The translations under genes were made by a program, and so were the position numbers. The notes beneath the pieces were generated by a model. That model saw only the letters and a program-made list of their open reading frames with translations, did not search any database and was not told the origin of the DNA. This document shows, in pieces, positions 1-5,209 of a stretch of 5,209 nt of DNA (within the stretch, counting starts at the first letter, position 1; each line of letters opens with the position of its first letter). The stretch comes from Promethearchaeota archaeon (lineage in GTDB: Archaea; Asgardarchaeota; Lokiarchaeia; Sigyniarchaeales; SOKP01), in NCBI GenBank assembly GCA_016840695.1, contig JAEORV010000160.1, positions 1-5,209 of the forward strand, written 5' to 3'.

Positions 1-74
1 CCATCTATTTTTCCGTATAGGTCGTCTTCCTTAATTACTCGCGGTTTGAAAATTACCTCTTTACCTTGTGCCAT
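1..74 (-). CDS. N-terminal fragment of an unrecognised protein, truncated by the left window edge
   Basis: Reading the minus strand from an ATG at 74-72 gives 24 complete codons with no stop before the window ends; the peptide begins MAQGKEVIFKPRVIKEDD and continues LYGKID. Codons are ordinary for this genome and the composition (charged, alternating beta-like start) resembles a soluble cytosolic protein. No signal peptide or membrane segment is visible. Upstream, AGGTAGTGACC lies 8-18 bases before the ATG and could act as a weak Shine-Dalgarno site, and a TATA-like box sits about 54 bases upstream. It lies 79 bases downstream of the leucine-rich-repeat gene on the same strand, so co-transcription is possible. 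I do not recognise the family from this short stretch, and it could still be a chance open frame. Confidence 0.5.
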   Translation of the reverse strand, partial: MAQGKEVIFKPRVIKEDDLYGKID

Positions 75-123
75 TTTTTCTTGGTCACTACCTAATAACT
101 GTTATGATTTAGAATGTAATTAA

Positions 124-132
124 TTATAAAAA
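124..132 (-). promoter_or_regulatory. Possible TATA box for the left-edge gene
   Basis: On the minus strand this reads TTTTTATAA, in the AT-rich gap just after the stop of the leucine-rich-repeat gene. Its centre is about 54 bases upstream of the ATG at 74, close to the box-to-start distance of the flotillin gene in this window. The T-rich strand could equally serve as a terminator for the preceding gene. AT-rich sequence makes chance matches common, so this is weak support. Confidence 0.3.
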
Positions 133-153
133 TACAATCCATCAAGAATAAAA

Positions 154-1596
154 TTAAAATCTAAACTTCTTACTGTATCGCTCCCAACTCTCTTGAGTCA
201 ATGGATTCTCGTTCAAAAAAACAAAATTCAAGCTTTTCAAGTGATCAACTCCTTCGTATTCTGATATCTTGTTGTTTTTAAGAAATAATATTACTAAATT
301 GTCCAATGTGTCCAATCCTTCTAATTTTTCTATTCTATTATTGTCTAAATACACTTCTTGTAGTTTGAGGTCGGTTAATCCTTCAATTTTGCTAATTTGA
401 TTATTTGATAATTGAAGCTTGTTCAAATTATGCAGGTTTTCTAAGCCAATAATGCGTATAATTCGATTATTAGTCATGTATAATCCTTTTAACCTTTCTA
501 ATTTGTCTAATCCCTCGATTTGATCGATTTTATTATCGTTTAGATGGAGAAATATTAGATTATTCAATTTTGATAAACCCGTGATCTTTTCTATATGATT
601 TGAGGACAAATGCAAGTCTTTGAGCTTGCTTAAACTGTTCAGATTCTTAATTTCAGAAACCTGATTATGATTTAGGTTTAATACTTCTAAATTAGTTAAC
701 TTTTCAATGTTTTTTATCTCATTTATATTATTATTATCAAGGTTTAAGCTTTTCAAATTCATCAAACAATCGACATTTTCTATTTTTGTTACCTCGTTAT
801 GAGATAAAATTAGTTCTTCCAATTTGGCTAGATTTGTAAGGTTTTCAATTTTATTGATCTTATTCCTAGATAAATTTAATACTTTCAACCCCGTTAACTT
901 TTCAAGACCCTGAATTCTCTTTATTTTGTTTCTTTGAAATAATATATGCTTTAAACCAGTTAATTTATCGAGTCCAACTATATCATATATGTTAGATATA
1001 TTAGCTCCTTCACAACTCAATAAAATAATCAGGCCATTTCGCATGGAAATGTTATATCCACACATATTCGTGTAATAATCACCAAGTATTACATTCTCAC
1101 AAATTTTTATAATTGTTGGAGGGATCGTACGATTATAATTAATATTTAGTACATCTTTAGGAAACACTTTAACCTTGTTCTTATACTGCTTCTTGATTAA
1201 GTCTTTTATGAAGTCTCCGATTATCTTTCGAGTAACCTTAGTATCAAACTCTCTTAAGATTTCAAGTGCTAAGAGCTTCTTTTGCAGTGAGTTTATTTTA
1301 TTTAAGGTGAACTTGAATAGATTTATGACTTTCTTATTATGGTCATGGACATACTTACTCCGGATAATATTTCCCGCTAAAATACTAACATCGATGACTT
1401 CATCAGAAAGAAACAATTGTTCGTAAAATTTAAAATTCTTGTCCTTACAGTCGTCTATTTCTCCAAACAATCTTAAGGCATTCTCACGCAACTCCTTATC
1501 ATTCGAATTATCAATCCATTCCTTCAATATGATCGTTGCTTCTTTTATACCAATTTCATCTAAGTTCGCTTTTATATATTTCGGACTTAACTTCAT
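154..1596 (-). CDS. SDS22-like leucine-rich-repeat protein with HEAT-like N-terminal region
   Basis: 480 residues from an ATG to TAA. No signal peptide or membrane segment is seen, so it is probably cytosolic. Residues 1 to about 135 are helical, with segments resembling HEAT-type repeat helices (around 35-50, 64-80 and 103-118). Residues about 160-210 look like a cap leading into the repeats. Residues 212-474 form twelve consecutive leucine-rich repeats of 22 residues (one of 21) with the pattern LxxLxxLxLxxNxIxxIxxL, the SDS22-like class. Such solenoids are protein-binding scaffolds; SDS22 itself regulates protein phosphatase 1, but no specific partner can be inferred here. Ligand-binding leucine-rich repeats are abundant in Asgard genomes. 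The gene is divergent from the flotillin gene across a shared 178-base promoter region. No strong Shine-Dalgarno site precedes the ATG (the upstream sequence is AAGTATTTAAG). Fold class is confident, function unknown. Confidence 0.9.
   Translation of the reverse strand: MKLSPKYIKANLDEIGIKEATIILKEWIDNSNDKELRENALRLFGEIDDCKDKNFKFYEQLFLSDEVIDVSILAGNIIRSKYVHDHNKKVINLFKFTLNKINSLQKKLLALEILREFDTKVTRKIIGDFIKDLIKKQYKNKVKVFPKDVLNINYNRTIPPTIIKICENVILGDYYTNMCGYNISMRNGLIILLSCEGANISNIYDIVGLDKLTGLKHILFQRNKIKRIQGLEKLTGLKVLNLSRNKINKIENLTNLAKLEELILSHNEVTKIENVDCLMNLKSLNLDNNNINEIKNIEKLTNLEVLNLNHNQVSEIKNLNSLSKLKDLHLSSNHIEKITGLSKLNNLIFLHLNDNKIDQIEGLDKLERLKGLYMTNNRIIRIIGLENLHNLNKLQLSNNQISKIEGLTDLKLQEVYLDNNRIEKLEGLDTLDNLVILFLKNNKISEYEGVDHLKSLNFVFLNENPLTQESWERYSKKFRF
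175..963 (-). repeat. Twelve tandem 66-base repeats encoding leucine-rich repeats
   Basis: Codons 212-474 of the leucine-rich-repeat protein form twelve units: starts at residues 212, 234, 256, 278, 300, 322, 344, 366, 388, 410, 431 and 453. Eleven units are 22 residues (66 bases); the unit starting at 410 is one residue short. Each carries the N-x-I core asparagine, replaced by N-x-V in units 3 and 5 and by N-P-L in the last. The DNA copies are diverged, with conservation at the protein level, so they are old duplications rather than a recent expansion. Confidence 0.85.
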
Positions 1597-1636
1597 CTTA
1601 AATACTTAATATGGTAATCGTAGAGAAATAATGCTT

Positions 1637-1646
1637 AGATTAATCT
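1637..1646. promoter_or_regulatory. 10-base perfect palindrome in the leader of the leucine-rich-repeat gene
   Basis: AGATTAATCT is a perfect palindrome 41-50 bases upstream of the ATG at 1596. It lies where the minus-strand transcript should begin if the TATA-like box at 1671-1678 is used. A dimeric regulator bound there could block initiation. Short AT-rich palindromes arise easily by chance, so this is a candidate only. Confidence 0.2.
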
Positions 1647-1670
1647 TAATTTTTTTGATTCGATCACAAC

Positions 1671-1678
1671 ATTTAAAT
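1671..1678 (-). promoter_or_regulatory. Likely TATA box for the leucine-rich-repeat gene
   Basis: ATTTAAAT (same on both strands), within the minus-strand run ATATTTAAATGTTGTG, fits the archaeal TATA-box consensus. Its centre is about 78 bases upstream of the ATG, giving a predicted leader of about 50 bases. A second AT-rich stretch at 1684-1692 is an alternative. Assigned by pattern and position only. Confidence 0.4.
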
Positions 1679-1702
1679 ATACTAATATATATTCCAATAT
1701 CA

Positions 1703-1717
1703 ACAACATATAGTTGT
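1703..1717. promoter_or_regulatory. Candidate operator: ACAAC-ATATA-GTTGT palindrome beside the flotillin TATA box
   Basis: Five-base arms ACAAC and GTTGT flank an ATATA core, and the palindrome abuts the TATA-like box starting at 1717, the place where archaeal repressors or TFB recruiters usually bind. The half-site with its next two bases, ACAACAT, recurs at 1666-1672 next to the TATA-like box of the divergent leucine-rich-repeat gene, so one factor could act on both promoters. This is an inference from position and symmetry. Confidence 0.3.
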
Positions 1718-1725
1718 ATATAAAT
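1717..1725 (+). promoter_or_regulatory. Likely TATA box for the flotillin operon
   Basis: TATATAAAT has its centre about 54 bases before the ATG at 1775. With the usual archaeal spacing of about 25 bases, transcription would start near 1746-1750 and leave a short leader that still contains the Shine-Dalgarno site at 1757-1762. A second AT-rich stretch at 1739-1752 is too close to the gene to leave that site in the transcript. Confidence 0.5.
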
Positions 1726-1756
1726 GAACTAAAAGAAATATATAAAAATATAGAAT

Positions 1757-1762
1757 GAGGTG
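1757..1762 (+). promoter_or_regulatory. Shine-Dalgarno site that decides the flotillin start
   Basis: GAGGTG matches the complement of the archaeal 16S rRNA 3' end and ends 12 bases before the ATG at 1775. An in-frame GTG at 1760 would add five residues (M-E-R-T-R) but lies inside this site, so it is unlikely to be the true start. Confidence 0.65.
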
Positions 1763-1774
1763 GAAAGAACTAGA

Positions 1775-3061
1775 ATGTTAGACTCAACAACAACGATTGG
1801 TTTAGCAGTATTTGGCGTGATTATGTTGATAATAATTAGCATATTCGTATACTTCAAAACTAACATTGTTGTTCCTTTTAACGAAATACATGTCGTTTCA
1901 AAAGGAAAAAAAGTTTATGAATACGATGGTAAGGGTAGGTATAGATACTTTCCTTTTCTCTACGGCCGTACCATCATTCCTAAACACGTATTAGATATTG
2001 AACCAGGGCTCCTTGATCTTCACGACTGTGATAACTTGCCGTTTGGCGTGGAAATTTCAATTAAAGTGCAAGTTACCGACCCTCAGAAAGCCGCAGCAAC
2101 TTTAACGAGAATCGATCACTCAACCGTGAGCAAAGTTGTTGAAGACACCGTGATGAGTGCCGCTCGCTCCCTTGCCATGGAACGAACGATACTCGATATA
2201 ATGAAAAATCGTGAGGAAATCGAAAAATCAGTATATGAAATGGTCGCAGACGCCTTGAATAAGTTAGGTCTTTCAGCCATCATTTTCGACATCAAAAATA
2301 TTAGAGATATTGATGGTCGAGACGTCATTGGCTCCCTTGAAAGGGTAAAGATAGCCGAACTTATCAAAAAAGCGAGAATTTCTGAAGCAATTCAAGAAAA
2401 CGAGGCGAAAGAAGTCGAAGTTGAGCGTAAAAAGTCAACTCAAGTTAAGTTTGAAAACATGAAACTTGAAGAAGAACAAGCGAAGCTACAACGTGAAAGA
2501 GAAGTAACAACCAAACAAATGCTCGTTGAGCAAGAGAAATTGAAGATAGAAGAACAAAAACTCACCCGTTTTGCTGAAATCGAACAGAAGAAAGCAAGAA
2601 TTTTAGCAGAGGCTAAGAGGGAACAAAGGTTAATCGAAGCACAATCCGAAGCCGAAGCTACCGAAAGGCGCGCTCAAGCTGAAGCTAATGCCATAAAATT
2701 AGCCGCAGAAGCAGAAGCTGAAGGTATAAGGGTAAGGGGTATCGCAGAAGTAGAAGTCTTAAAACAAAAATCCGAAGCATTAAAACAAGGATCAGTTGCT
2801 GCACAGCTTCAAATAATAGAAATCCTCAGTCAAGCGCAAGTTGATAGTGCGGGGAAAATAGCCGACGCGTTAGGTAAAAACAACAAGATAATGTATCTCC
2901 CCGTGGATAACAACGGAGGAAACATACTCACGAAGTGGTTGCCAAAGATGGAAGGCTTACTTCAATCTGGAATGCTCTCAAAATTCGTGAAACAGCTTAA
3001 CACCGAAACTCCAATGCAAGTTATAAGTGATAAAACAAAAAAAGCAGCAAAAAAAGCGTGA
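1775..3061 (+). CDS. Flotillin-like SPFH-domain membrane protein
   Basis: 428 residues from the ATG at 1775 to TGA. Residues 8-27 are a single hydrophobic membrane anchor. Residues about 28-190 form the SPFH (band 7) domain, including the flotillin-type opening around N36-E37-I38-H39-V40 and the segment near 170-182 (FDIKNIRDIDG). Residues about 190-335 are a long charged coiled coil with the alanine-glutamate-rich flotillin repeats (about 288-330), which separates it from stomatins and prohibitins. The C-terminal tail is lysine-rich. Flotillins assemble into large membrane-associated cages that organise membrane microdomains and membrane protein complexes. The length is normal for the family. 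The downstream gene begins 4 bases after the stop and encodes an NfeD-like OB segment, matching the common flotillin-NfeD pairing. The family call is firm; the exact cargo or process is unknown. Confidence 0.92.
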   Translation: MLDSTTTIGLAVFGVIMLIIISIFVYFKTNIVVPFNEIHVVSKGKKVYEYDGKGRYRYFPFLYGRTIIPKHVLDIEPGLLDLHDCDNLPFGVEISIKVQVTDPQKAAATLTRIDHSTVSKVVEDTVMSAARSLAMERTILDIMKNREEIEKSVYEMVADALNKLGLSAIIFDIKNIRDIDGRDVIGSLERVKIAELIKKARISEAIQENEAKEVEVERKKSTQVKFENMKLEEEQAKLQREREVTTKQMLVEQEKLKIEEQKLTRFAEIEQKKARILAEAKREQRLIEAQSEAEATERRAQAEANAIKLAAEAEAEGIRVRGIAEVEVLKQKSEALKQGSVAAQLQIIEILSQAQVDSAGKIADALGKNNKIMYLPVDNNGGNILTKWLPKMEGLLQSGMLSKFVKQLNTETPMQVISDKTKKAAKKA

Positions 3062-3063
3062 TC
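3058..3063 (+). promoter_or_regulatory. Shine-Dalgarno site overlapping the flotillin stop codon
   Basis: GTGATC matches part of the archaeal GGAGGTGATC ribosome-binding consensus and overlaps the flotillin TGA (3059-3061). The ATG of the next gene is at 3066. This layout implies translational coupling of the two genes and supports that ATG over the in-frame GTG at 3027, which lies inside the flotillin gene. Confidence 0.5.
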
Positions 3064-3065
3064 TA

Positions 3066-3725
3066 ATGGTAAAAGTACCGATCGGGAAAATCGTAAAAGT
3101 AGATTTATGGGATTCAAAAAAAAAGCGTGGAATGGTAAAATATCACACCAATACCATGGACATTGTGAGAGCGGAAAGCGAATTTGACCTTCAAAAGGGA
3201 GACTCGGCAATTGTAGTAGAATCGCACGATAGTTTCGTGTTAATTGTTCCCAAGGATAAGTACACAAACCTTTTGAAAGGCGGAAATGTCAATGATATAG
3301 ATTTAAAGGGACTATCTCAAGAAATATATAACATGTTGAAAGATCGAACCGAAGAAACCGGAGGAATTTTGTCTTTCGAGGATCTTTTTTCGATCTTCAA
3401 GCGAACATCGATTCAAGATATCATTACGAAAAAAATACTGAAAAAAGCAACGAAACTCAAAGAGTTGCCCTTTGAAAAGATAAAGGCAAATGGCACTATT
3501 TATCTCGCTCTAAATCCCGCGGAAATCACCTTCGACGAAGTAACTCTATTAAATTACGCAAAGGATTACTCTTTCCTAACAGTTGACATCGTTCAAAGTC
3601 TTTTAGGTTGGTCTTACCTGCGAATAAAGAGAATGCTTGACTATTTCATAGAAAAAGGACGTTGCCGAAAAGACGAGAATTATCGGACTGGAGATCGGTA
3701 CTATTTTTTGAATACATTTAACTAA
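3066..3725 (+). CDS. NfeD-like OB domain joined to an ESCRT-II EAP30 (Vps22/Vps36-like) tandem winged-helix region
   Basis: 219 residues, ATG to TAA, with no signal peptide or membrane segment. Residues 6-62 show the beta-rich spacing of the NfeD C-terminal OB fold: GKIVKV, a glycine turn, an A-x-S-E strand (36-39), then QKGDSAIVV and a closing FVLIVP. A glycine-containing linker follows (about 71-76). Residues about 80-219 resemble the EAP30 domain of ESCRT-II Vps22 and Vps36: a helix leading to E-E-T-G-G-I-L-S-F-E-D-L (96-107), the G-T-I-Y-L-x-x-x-P-A-E-I signature (143-154), a second winged helix with W182 and a long helix, and a C-terminal hairpin ending R-Y-Y-F. This matches human SNF8 and VPS36 as I remember them. 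Eukaryotic ESCRT-II bridges ubiquitinated cargo and ESCRT-III on membranes. The helical N-terminal part and GLUE domain of the eukaryotic proteins are absent. It is coupled to the flotillin gene, so it probably acts with it at the membrane. Alternative reading: a generic tandem winged-helix protein. Confidence 0.72.
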   Translation: MVKVPIGKIVKVDLWDSKKKRGMVKYHTNTMDIVRAESEFDLQKGDSAIVVESHDSFVLIVPKDKYTNLLKGGNVNDIDLKGLSQEIYNMLKDRTEETGGILSFEDLFSIFKRTSIQDIITKKILKKATKLKELPFEKIKANGTIYLALNPAEITFDEVTLLNYAKDYSFLTVDIVQSLLGWSYLRIKRMLDYFIEKGRCRKDENYRTGDRYYFLNTFN

Positions 3726-3729
3726 ATAA

Positions 3730-3738
3730 TTTTTTTTT
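3730..3738 (+). terminator. T-tract terminator of the flotillin operon
   Basis: Nine consecutive T residues begin 4 bases after the stop codon of the EAP30-like gene and are followed by CCTTATTTCTTTG, also T-rich. Archaeal RNA polymerase terminates at T-tracts without needing a hairpin, so this is the natural 3' end of the two-gene transcript. Confidence 0.55.
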
Positions 3739-3800
3739 CCTTATTTCTTTGTAACTGTAAACCATATTCGATCCTTAATGTTTCTTGGTTAGAATAATCA

Positions 3801-3859
3801 ATAAAAAAAAGATAAAAAAAATACGAAAAAAATCGTTAAGATTGCCCGAATGGGCTTAA
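3801..3859 (-). terminator. Terminator of the actin gene: small hairpin and three T-tracts
   Basis: On the minus strand, just at and after the actin stop codon, GCCC-ATTC-GGGC can form a four-base-pair hairpin (3855-3844). It may be extended by the complementary TTAAG and CTTAA arms at 3836-3840 and 3855-3859. Beyond it come runs of seven, eight and eight T residues between 3832 and 3803. The T-tracts are the convincing part; the hairpin is short and may be incidental. Confidence 0.5.
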
Positions 3860-5001
3860 AAGCATCTGTGGATAACTTGAGGTCCCATTTCTTTATACTC
3901 TCGCCTCGTGACCCACATTCGGTGGAAGGTCTTCAAGGAACTCAAGATTGAGCCTCCAATCCACACGGAATACATTCTTTCTGGTGGCGCAATAATTTTC
4001 ACATCAACTGATTCTGGAATCTGTTCCTTAATTTCCTTGGTTAATCGTTCCTTAATGCCTGGGAACATCGTAGAACCACCGGAAAGAACTATGTTGCTAT
4101 AAAGGTCTCTTCTGAGGTCAACGTCGCACTCAGAGATGGCTCCTACAATAACATCGTCTAATGGTTCTAATTCTTTTCCAATAACGCTTGGATTAAAGAA
4201 GCATTCTGGGGCTAAGAACCTTTCGACGCCAACATTAATGGTTTCTCCGTCTGGAAGCATGTATGATTTTTCCATTCCTGCGACTTTCTTAGATAGCATC
4301 ATTTCTTTTTCAGGATCAATTGCCACATAGCACAATTTTTCTTTAATATCTCTTACGATTTGTTTTTCTGCCGATGTAGTAAATGTATATCCCTTCTGTC
4401 TGAGCAATCTTTGCAAGTAGGTCGTAATATCTCGACCAGCAAGATCAATTCTTGAAATGGCGTGGCTTAAGGCGAAACCTTCGAAAATTGGGACAACGTG
4501 GGACACACCGTCTCCAATATCTATAACACATCCGGTTGTACGACCAGAAGCGTAAAGTGATAACACTGCTTGCATTGCTACGTAAAGTGCAGGCGTGTTA
4601 AATGTCTCGAACATAATTTCAGCCATTTTTTCACGATTTGGCCTTGGATTTAATGGAGCTTCAGTCAAGAGTACAGGATGTTCGCTTGGATCAATTCGTA
4701 AATCGGTATAAAACGTGTAATGCCAGATTTTTTCCATTGCTGTCCAATCTTCAATGATTCCATGTTCTACAGGGAACATCAGTTTCAAGACACCTTTGAG
4801 CTGCATTGCCTCTTCACCGATGTAATATTCTCTCGTGTAATGCTCCACATCAGTCATGATTGACTCATATTTAGGGTAACCAATGAGGGTGGGAAACACA
4901 GAACGAGGTTGATCTTCTCCGGCGAAACCATTTTTCGAGATACCCGTACCGTTATCCACGACAAGTGCTTTAGCATTTAAAAAACTTTCTTCTTCTGCCA
5001 A
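3856..5001 (-). CDS. Actin (Asgard, Lokiactin type)
   Basis: 381 residues, starting at TTG (5001-4999) and ending with TAA. It aligns without frame breaks to eukaryotic actin (375 residues): five extra N-terminal residues, two extra in the D-loop (about 42-60) and one fewer at the end (HRCF for HRKCF). Nucleotide-site residues are kept: D16 and K23 (actin D11, K18), Q144 and D161 (Q137, D154), H168 (H161) and the GG at 308-309. H80 corresponds to the methylated H73. It is therefore expected to bind and hydrolyse ATP and form filaments in the cytoplasm, where Asgard actins are thought to build a cytoskeleton. Differences include K276 at the hydrophobic-plug position M269 and M343 at the adenine-contacting K336. 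No ATG occurs before residue 49, and an in-frame TAA lies at 5025-5023, so TTG is the only sensible start. Probably monocistronic, convergent with the flotillin operon. Confidence 0.96.
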   Translation of the reverse strand: MAEEESFLNAKALVVDNGTGISKNGFAGEDQPRSVFPTLIGYPKYESIMTDVEHYTREYYIGEEAMQLKGVLKLMFPVEHGIIEDWTAMEKIWHYTFYTDLRIDPSEHPVLLTEAPLNPRPNREKMAEIMFETFNTPALYVAMQAVLSLYASGRTTGCVIDIGDGVSHVVPIFEGFALSHAISRIDLAGRDITTYLQRLLRQKGYTFTTSAEKQIVRDIKEKLCYVAIDPEKEMMLSKKVAGMEKSYMLPDGETINVGVERFLAPECFFNPSVIGKELEPLDDVIVGAISECDVDLRRDLYSNIVLSGGSTMFPGIKERLTKEIKEQIPESVDVKIIAPPERMYSVWIGGSILSSLKTFHRMWVTRREYKEMGPQVIHRCF

Positions 5002-5005
5002 TTTT

Positions 5006-5014
5006 ATCAGCCTT
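5006..5014 (-). promoter_or_regulatory. Probable ribosome-binding site for the actin TTG start
   Basis: The minus strand reads AAGGCTGAT, ending four bases before the TTG. It resembles the GGTGAT core with one inserted base. It supports initiation at the TTG, although the match is imperfect. Confidence 0.4.
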
Positions 5015-5077
5015 GTTATTTTTTAGTTTTTATTTATAGATAATTTATTTCTAGTAAACACTTAATGAAATTTTATC

Positions 5078-5092
5078 TATATATACTTTTTT
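5078..5092 (-). promoter_or_regulatory. Likely BRE and TATA box of the actin gene
   Basis: On the minus strand AAAAAAG (5092-5086) precedes TATATATA (5085-5078), the purine-rich plus TATA arrangement expected for TFB and TBP binding. Transcription would start near 5055 and give a leader of about 54 bases containing the ribosome-binding site. A second box, TCTATAAATA at 5039-5030, is possible but would leave an almost leaderless transcript. Confidence 0.45.
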
Positions 5093-5209
5093 TATAATCA
5101 ATTAAATTTGTTTTAATTATAACAATTAACTTAATTCGAATATATAAATTTTTTTAATCCCAAAAAAAAACCTTTATACACAAAAGATTTTAACTTCTTT
5201 AAAATGAAG
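5093..5209 (+). other. AT-rich right end; possible start of a further gene at 5204
   Basis: No open frame of note lies in this stretch on either strand. At the edge, an A-run (5162-5170) and TTTATA (5173-5178) are followed by an ATG at 5204-5206, about 28 bases from the box, a spacing that would fit a leaderless plus-strand gene. Only two codons are visible, so this is a possibility and not a gene call. Confidence 0.2.

Noticed and set aside
175..963. CRISPR-like or other DNA-level repeat array
   Set aside because: The 66-base periodicity is coding, conserved only at leucine, asparagine and isoleucine positions, with no identical repeats or spacers.
1175..1426. Plus-strand open frame of 83 codons inside the leucine-rich-repeat gene
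   Set aside because: It lies antisense to a clearly coding region, has no family resemblance and reflects the composition of the opposite strand.
1760..1774. GTG at 1760 as the flotillin start
   Set aside because: The GTG is part of the GAGGTG ribosome-binding site; the ATG at 1775 has proper spacing and gives the expected short N-terminus before the membrane anchor.
1755..1781. Short upstream frame starting with ATG at 1755
   Set aside because: It is only eight codons, overlaps the ribosome site and the flotillin start, and has no sign of being a leader peptide.
2116..2367. Minus-strand open frame of 83 codons inside the flotillin gene
   Set aside because: Antisense to the conserved SPFH domain, serine-rich and of no recognisable type; a shadow of the real frame.
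3027..3065. GTG at 3027 as the start of the EAP30-like gene
   Set aside because: It would add 13 lysine-rich residues read from the flotillin tail in another frame; the ATG at 3066 has a ribosome site and is adjacent to the flotillin stop.
2962..3267. Minus-strand open frame of 101 codons across the flotillin and EAP30-like junction
   Set aside because: It overlaps both real genes antisense, has no ribosome site of note and no family resemblance.
3908..4330. Two plus-strand open frames of 64 codons (3908-4102 and 4136-4330) inside the actin gene
   Set aside because: Both are antisense to highly conserved actin sequence and encode low-complexity shadow peptides.

Overview
This window looks like a piece of an Asgard archaeal chromosome, most like the Lokiarchaeia. 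The base composition is strongly AT-rich. The promoters carry archaeal TATA-like boxes and the Shine-Dalgarno sites are short GGTG/GTGATC types. The gene content includes a full-length, strikingly eukaryote-like actin, a protein with an ESCRT-II (Vps22/Vps36, EAP30) type tandem winged-helix region, a flotillin and an SDS22-like leucine-rich-repeat protein. The lineage is an inference from gene content; no rRNA or other phylogenetic marker is present.

Layout, left to right. Positions 1-74 (minus strand) hold the first 24 codons of an unrecognised gene that runs off the left edge. Positions 154-1596 (minus) encode a 480-residue protein with a helical, HEAT-like N-terminal half and twelve tandem SDS22-type leucine-rich repeats. 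A 178-base divergent promoter region follows, with TATA boxes for both directions and two small palindromes. Positions 1775-3061 (plus) encode a membrane-anchored flotillin. Positions 3066-3725 (plus) encode a 219-residue protein with an NfeD-like OB-fold segment followed by an EAP30-like region. These two genes are 4 bases apart and look translationally coupled. A short convergent spacer with T-tract terminators for both directions (3726-3855) separates them from the actin gene (3856-5001, minus), which starts with TTG. The last 208 bases are an AT-rich promoter region for actin and may hold the start of another gene at the right edge.

The most interesting unit is the flotillin and NfeD-OB/EAP30 pair. 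In bacteria and archaea flotillins are commonly paired with NfeD proteins, whose OB domain is thought to work with the flotillin at the membrane. Here the OB-like domain has no membrane segment of its own and is joined to an ESCRT-II-like module. The genetic arrangement therefore suggests a direct link between a flotillin membrane scaffold and ESCRT-type membrane remodelling. The actin gene next door is convergent and separately transcribed, so its proximity is suggestive only.
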